Of a stretch of DNA of 64,000 bases, positions 60,701 to 64,000 are shown in pieces. Position 1 is the stretch's first letter, and every line of letters starts with the position of its first letter. Source of the DNA: Brienomyrus brachyistius (Eukaryota; Chordata; Actinopteri; Osteoglossiformes; Mormyridae); the NCBI RefSeq assembly GCF_023856365.1, contig NC_064540.1, positions 310,001 to 374,000 of the forward strand, written 5' to 3'. The position numbers and the translations under genes are program-made. The notes under the pieces are model-generated. The model had not been told where the DNA came from. It made no database searches and saw nothing but the letters and a program-made list of their open reading frames with translations.

Positions 60701-62211
60701 TCCCGTGCTCTGCTAGTGGGGTTTGCTTTCCCCTTGATCATGTAACAATTTTCTACAGTCCAAAAACATGCTGAGTTATTGCCTCTGTGTCCTGTGATGG
60801 ACTGACATTCTGTCAACTGTGTCATCTGTTTTCTGCCCTATCCTTTGTGGGAGGCTCTAGGCACAGCAAAATCCGGTACAGTTGCAGTGGCCATGGAAGA
60901 TAGACATGTGGATGTAGTACACTGATGATGTCATAAGAGGCATCTGTTCAGAGTACAATATCACCCGGAAATGTAATGTAATTTGACCTCTGAATTAGCT
61001 ATAGCTGTTGGTCAGTCCTTACGGGTTTTCTTCCTTGTCACAGGAAGTGAATGGCGCTACGTCATCATGTCTACCGTGTGCTCCTGTCCACAATCCGAGA
61101 TTGAAACTGAACCCACCCGATCGTGGATAGTGCAAAAGCTGGGCTTCGTGATGGATCCCAACCAACTCAATGTCGGCATCACCAGAGCGCAGGAAGGACT
61201 CTGTATTTTAGGTAAAATAACATTGCTGAGCATCAGCAGGTGTCTTACTTGTCTTTTTGTTTTAATGATGATGTCAAACATATTTTCCATTTAAAAATCT
61301 TAAAATGATCCATGGGGGCGGCATGGTGGTGCAGTGGTTAGGGTGGGGGGCGGCATGGTGGTGCAGTGGTTAGGGTGGGGGGCGGCATGGTGGTGCAGTG
61401 GTTAGGGTGGGGGGCGGCATGGTGGTGCAGTGGTTAGGGTGGGGGGGCGGCATGGTGGTGCAGTGGTTAGGGTGGGGGGCGGCATGGTGGTGCAGTGGTT
61501 AGGGTGGGGGCGGCATGGTGGTGCAGTGGTTAGGGTGGGGGGCGGCATGGTGGTGCAGTGGTTAGCACTGTTGCCTCACACCTCTGGGACCCGGGTTTGA
61601 ATCTCCGCCTGGGTCACATGTGTGTGGAGTTTGCATGTTCTCCCCATGTCATCGTGGGGTTTCCTCCGGGTACTCCGGTTTCCCCCCACAGTCCAAAAAC
61701 ATGCTGAGGCTAACTGGAGTTGCTAAATTGCCCGTAGGTGTGCATGTGTGAGTGAATGGTGTGTGAGTGTGCCCTGCGATGGGCTGGCCCCCCCATCCTG
61801 GGTTGTTCCCTGCCTCGTGTCCATTGCTTCCGGGATAGGCTCCGGACCCCCCGCGACCCAGTAGGAAAAAGCGGTTTGGAAAATGGATGGATGGATGTAA
61901 AAATGATCCATTTTCTTCATATTGATTCATACAAGAGACTCTTTCAAAGTCCATTTGAAGGAGTGAAAGAGATCCCAATGTAACAGTGGTCTTAGAGATT
62001 AAACTTGTATGTTAATACATTGTGACAAGTGCTTCATACATTCTTTGTAGGCAACAAGAACTTGCTACGGTGCAGCTCCCTTTGGAGGAGACTGCTGGAT
62101 CATTACGACAGGCATCACTGTGTGGAGGACAACGCAAAGGACATTCATGTCCAAAGCAAAACTGTGAAAGCAAAGAAGAAATCCTACAAGTTCAGCCGTC
62201 AGATGAAGTAA
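44213..62211 (+). CDS. helz2: Helicase with zinc finger 2 (HELZ2/PRIC285)
   Basis: An interferon-inducible RNA helicase/ribonuclease and nuclear receptor co-activator. Coding exons: 44213-44814, 45377-45560, 45659-45766, 45975-46510, 47193-47831, 48370-49168, 49426-49501, 49755-53268, 53556-53641, 54216-54347, 54522-54680, 55720-55864, 56587-56703, 56968-57160, 57821-57955, 58256-58465, 58920-59076, 61044-61211, 62051-62211. They join in phase to 8121 nt, 2706 aa (human about 2650). Order: zinc fingers (77-215), UPF1-like helicase 1 (Walker A GPFGTGKT 657-664), RNB domain (about 1365-1760), helicase 2 (GPPGTGKT about 2222-2229). An in-frame TAA at 44201-44203 sits just before the ATG, which fixes this start for the exon. 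No stop, frameshift or lost catalytic motif was found. All introns are GT-AG. Introns carry SINEs, MITEs and two minisatellites. Confidence 0.95.
46570..46760 (+). repeat. Degenerate SINE in helz2 intron 4
   Basis: TGGTGGCTCAGTGGTTAGCA, then GTGTGTGAGTGTGTGCCCTG and ATCCGGACAAGTGGTTATAG: head and tail of an older relative of the main SINE. A (GTTATT)n run (46553-46578) precedes it. Confidence 0.5.
46780..47060 (+). repeat. GC-rich dispersed repeat, copy 2
   Basis: Related to 17462-17700 on the other strand. The ends CTAGTCTCAGAG and CTCTGACTAG (near 47080) are roughly inverted, hinting at a DNA-transposon origin, but the arms are short. In helz2 intron 4. Confidence 0.5.
47193..49995 (+). 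CDS. helz2: helz2 exons 5-8 (part): helicase module 1
   Basis: UPF1-like SF1 helicase motifs appear in order: Walker A GPFGTGKT, motif Ia LICTHTN, VITTAAMARLF, Walker B DEASQ (about 784), LAGDHMQMGP, NYRS, and motif VI LNTAMTRAQSQVIVVGD at the start of the giant exon 8. All ATPase residues are kept, so activity is plausible. Confidence 0.9.
47952..48291. mobile_element. 340-bp MITE with perfect 19-bp terminal inverted repeats
   Basis: The left end TTGGTAACACTTTACTTGA is matched exactly by its inverse at the right end. The interior is AT-rich with repeated TTCATCATTAAT words. It sits in helz2 intron 5, close to exon 6. A related, decayed copy lies at about 54790-55625. Confidence 0.8.
49205..49420 (+). 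repeat. Degenerate SINE in helz2 intron 6
   Basis: GGGTGGGAGTCTCTGCCCTG, CTGTGTTGTCATGGCGTTTC and CACAGCCCAAAAACACG recall the SINE middle, with strong divergence and no tail. Confidence 0.4.
50880..52110 (+). CDS. helz2: helz2 exon 8 (part): RNB ribonuclease domain
   Basis: The RNase II/RNB signature IDPEDSQDMDDAI starts near residue 1374 and keeps the four acidic residues in the D-x5-D-x-D-D spacing. GVHIADVASFV and YCPGKEPEHMFP follow, and further on the RNB C-terminal motif WASSPIRRYVDVIVQR near 1732. A low-complexity-like insertion (about 51600-51800, NESGRADNSQNTV and following) separates the halves. Family members with these residues are 3'-5' exoribonucleases. Confidence 0.88.
53680..54175. 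repeat. Inverted pair of old SINE heads in helz2 intron 9
   Basis: At the left, GACCAGTGGGCAGCACTGCA and GCCTCACACCTCCAG (plus strand). At the right, GTGTGAGGCAATAGTACACT and GGCCCACTGGCC (minus strand), with the body of a minus-strand copy between (CATCACAGGGCACACAC). The RNA could fold back on itself. Confidence 0.45.
54216..61211 (+). CDS. helz2: helz2 exons 10-18: helicase module 2
   Basis: Second SF1 helicase spread over nine exons: LIQGPPG|GTGKT split by intron 10, ILYCGPSNKSVDVVA, ILCTCTAASN, Walker B IIIDECAMATEPEA (about 2408), LLGDHKQLRPI, DTQYRM, EFPSNEFYNGQL, ILTPYNAQV, TIVKSQGSEW and LNVGITRAQEGLCILG. All motifs are intact. The last exon adds a short Lys-rich tail. Confidence 0.9.
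54790..55625. mobile_element. Decayed MITE of the 47952 family, split by a SINE
   Basis: The right end TCAAGTAAAGTGTGACCA and the interior TTCATCATTAATCAATC match the MITE at 47952-48291. The full-length SINE at 55144-55501 is inserted inside. The left end is uncertain. In helz2 intron 11. Confidence 0.55.
55144..55501 (+). mobile_element. Full-length SINE with 12-bp TSD, nested
   Basis: Complete A box, B box GGGTTCGAGTC, body and GGATGGAT tail. Flanked by GGAATACATGAA (55132-55143 and 55502-55513). Its insertion into MITE sequence shows that the SINE was active after the MITE. Confidence 0.88.
57242..57633. repeat. 56-bp minisatellite, seven copies, helz2 intron 14
   Basis: The unit starts GTGTTGGGTTTATACCGATC. 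Copies begin at 57242, 57298, 57354, 57410, 57466, 57522 and 57578, every 56 bases exactly. Differences are scattered single bases. Because 56 is not a multiple of three, reading frames that cross it are artefacts. Confidence 0.95.
58480..58840. mobile_element. Tc1-like MITE in helz2 intron 16
   Basis: The left end has CACTGTACAGATATCTTAGG and the right end CCTGAGACTTTTGCACAGTAC. These are diverged forms of the TACTGTGCAAAAGTCTTAGG terminus common in Tc1-like elements. There is no transposase between them. Confidence 0.6.
59077..59120. repeat. (ATT)n microsatellite at a splice donor
   Basis: ATT units begin immediately after the exon 17 donor (GTATTATTATT), so the donor's downstream bases are part of the repeat. 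Length change here could affect donor strength. Confidence 0.8.
59380..60190 (+). mobile_element. SINE with internal 55-bp amplification
   Basis: A diverged SINE head with a poly-G run leads into about ten copies of a unit around GTGTGGAGCTCTCCCTGTG. GAGCTC starts at 59471, 59531, 59586, 59639, 59694, 59749, 59804, 59859, 59914 and 59969. After the array the SINE resumes (CACTGAAGCTAATTGGAG) and ends with GGATGGATGG. The unit derives from the SINE body segment GTGTGGAGTTTGCATGTTCT. In helz2 intron 17. Confidence 0.9.
60725..60925 (+). repeat. Degenerate SINE fragment in helz2 intron 17
   Basis: CTACAGTCCAAAAACATGCT and GTCCTGTGATGGACTGACAT match the SINE body; the tail is decayed (GGAAGATAGACATG). 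Confidence 0.5.
61314..61899 (+). mobile_element. SINE with eightfold tandem head, 12-bp TSD
   Basis: The 5' head (GGCGGCATGGTGGTGCAGTG then GTTAGGGTGGGG) is repeated about every 32-34 bp eight times, from about 61316 to 61566. The last copy continues as a normal SINE with B box GGGTTTGAATC and a GGATGGATG tail. AAAATGATCCAT flanks the whole at 61302-61313 and 61900-61911. In helz2 intron 18. Confidence 0.9.
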
Positions 62212-62990
62212 AACATTCTTCAAAATCTCTGGAGTTTATCACCAAGATGAAACGCCTTTATTACCTTCAGAAGCTGCTCTTGGTTTTTAATGAATGGTTC
62301 TCAGACCCCCCCCCCCCCCCCCGTGGGGAGTCCCCCAGTCACCCATACGTGTTCTTTTCCACCATTAATCAATTAACGGAATAGAGAGCAGTTCATCAAT
62401 TCCATTAGATGGTCTGGTAGTAGAATATAAAGTGTACCAAGACAATATGTACAATGGGACTCGTCAGAAGTTTTAAAAACCCCTCGTTTGGAATAAGGTC
62501 TGAGTAGTTGATGCGTAGGTGAACACTGGGTGTAAACAATGGAACACCAGTCCGTAGTTTGGAACATCTGTGTGTGTTTAATAGTCCTCTCATTAGGATA
62601 AGTTGTAAACAGGAGATGAGGGGGCCCTCAATAATGAACTGAAAGACAAGTAATTGTGAAGTATTTACTATATATATAAGTATAAACCAGTGTGGTGTGA
62701 TTTGCTTGGTTAATCAGGGATTATATGAAAACCATCTTCGTTAATTTATACAGGGAATTTGGAGGTCTGATAAACATCATTATGTAATGACTGTGTATAT
62801 TGTAATAACTGCACATAATGTAATAAAAATAGTGAGTGTATAATGTAATAAGATATTGCACGTAATGTAGTAAGTCATTACATTATTTGGAAGTTATTAC
62901 ATTATGAACTTAGTGTAAATGTTTTTGTTAAAAATGTAATATATTGACACATATTGTAATTACTAAATAAAATTGCTTGCTTTAAGGTCC
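62212..62990 (+). other. helz2 3'UTR and poly(A) candidates
   Basis: After the stop come a poly-C run (about 62307-62322) and a stretch rich in the word TAATGTAATAA, partly inverted (about 62770-62910). AATAAA occurs at 62822-62827 and 62966-62971; either could end the transcript. Confidence 0.45.
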
Positions 62991-64000
62991 AGTATGTGCA
63001 GTTGATAGGTAGCATCATTTCCATCCAGCCCAACCCTCGTATCATAGCCTGCATTAGCCACATTTCAATTCTCCTCATGTTTACGAGCATCAAGTCATCA
63101 CTGATGTATAAACCATGTACAACTGTAGATTGTTTCCTTTGTGGATTTTAGGTGTTTGTGTACTGAAATGTAGTACCTTTTCCCAGAATCCACCTCAGAA
63201 ATGGGAACAGGAATGTAGTTTTGAACCATTTTTGAAAAGCAATACTAACTCAATGGGCCTTATTTTCCACCGGCGCAAAGTATGACGCAAAGTAATTTTG
63301 TTCGTTCCGTACCTGCGTATTGCTCATTTTCACGCCATGTGCGCATGTCGTCAAAATAGCCTGGTAAGGAATCTAAACTGTGAGATAAAACATAACAGCC
63401 CTATTGTCTTTTATTTGAACATTTAAAAACACTTATACAGTTAAAATTATCCATTTTGGTCATACTGATTCATATAAGAGACTCTTTCAACAGTTGCACT
63501 TTAGCTTATATTCTGCGAACTGCAGACCCACACAAGCATAATTAAGTCCCCGTTCCCAGCCGCTGCGCTCATTCAGCAGCGTGCTTCCGTTTTCCCCGTC
63601 TTCTTACATCATTATACCGCTTCCAGCCCGTCGCAGATGATCTGGTGACACCAGAAAAGGAGTACGTACTCGCCACATCCTCATCCCACACCCACTTCAC
63701 CTCAAAAGGCTTCCGTAGAAGTGCTGATGACATGCTCACGCCTTGTCACCTCGCACGTGAGCGATCTGGCTTACCCGGCAAATGCACCATTATAACAGCA
63801 ATCTGCCGCTGCCTTTTAACGGCAATAGCGATGCACCGCTCCCTCTTAAAGGTGAGGTTACATGCCATTCTGATTGATTTATTGCTTTTTACGCCCAAAA
63901 CATGCCTTTGAATAATTAAAAGACTTAGGACAACCTTTTTCGCCTTGCATTAGTGCAAAGTCTGTTTTTTTTTTGTGGTCAAAGTAACAAAATGGATTTG
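62991..64000. other. Downstream flank, no gene seen
   Basis: No exon is supported. CCTTATTTTCCACCGGCGCA (about 63260) resembles the end of a fish DNA transposon, with GCGCA-type words nearby, but no partner end was located. A 42-bp block at 63449-63490 is similar to one in helz2 intron 18. Confidence 0.4.

Overview
The window is nuclear DNA of a ray-finned (teleost-type) fish. The evidence is intron-rich vertebrate genes, Tc1-like and hAT-like element remnants, and many copies of a tRNA-headed SINE with a (GGAT)n tail. The species cannot be determined from the sequence alone. Four intact protein genes lie on the + strand, head to tail: arfrp1 (7424-10546, 7 coding exons, 201 aa), stmn3 (19213-27461, 5 exons, 180 aa), gmeb2 (34168-42190, 9 exons, 527 aa) and helz2 (44213-62211, 19 exons, 2706 aa). 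I read each exon join through GT-AG sites in phase, except one GC-AG intron in stmn3. The order matches the human 20q13.33 block HELZ2-GMEB2-STMN3-(RTEL1-TNFRSF6B)-ARFRP1, with the RTEL1/TNFRSF6B interval missing here.

Layout. Bases 1-6930 hold no intact gene. They contain dispersed repeats and, at about 4001-4912, a relic of the last two coding exons of a CHRNA4-type nicotinic receptor subunit, also a 20q13.33 gene. An inverted pair of ZNF143-like sites (6941-7030) marks the probable arfrp1 promoter. Bases 10547-19212 are transposon-rich intergenic DNA with two broken Tc1-like elements and a recent 87-bp duplication. Bases 27462-32330 carry no gene I can support. A CpG-rich promoter block (about 32330-33060) with a noncoding exon precedes gmeb2. 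A perfect ISRE and a TATA box (43232-43316) precede helz2 by about 1 kb.

Function. Arfrp1 is a Golgi small GTPase, Stmn3 a neuronal tubulin-binding phosphoprotein, and Gmeb2 a SAND-domain transcription factor. Helz2 is an interferon-inducible protein with zinc fingers, two UPF1-like helicase modules and a central RNB ribonuclease domain, here with all catalytic-pattern residues kept. No operon-like link exists between them; the cluster is conserved synteny.

Repeats. Six SINE copies have identical or near-identical 12-13 bp target-site duplications. One of the six is 5'-truncated and one is nested inside a 19-bp-TIR MITE family. Two SINE copies in helz2 introns have expanded internally: one amplified a 55-bp body segment about tenfold, the other its A-box head eightfold. 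A separate 56-bp minisatellite sits in helz2 intron 14.
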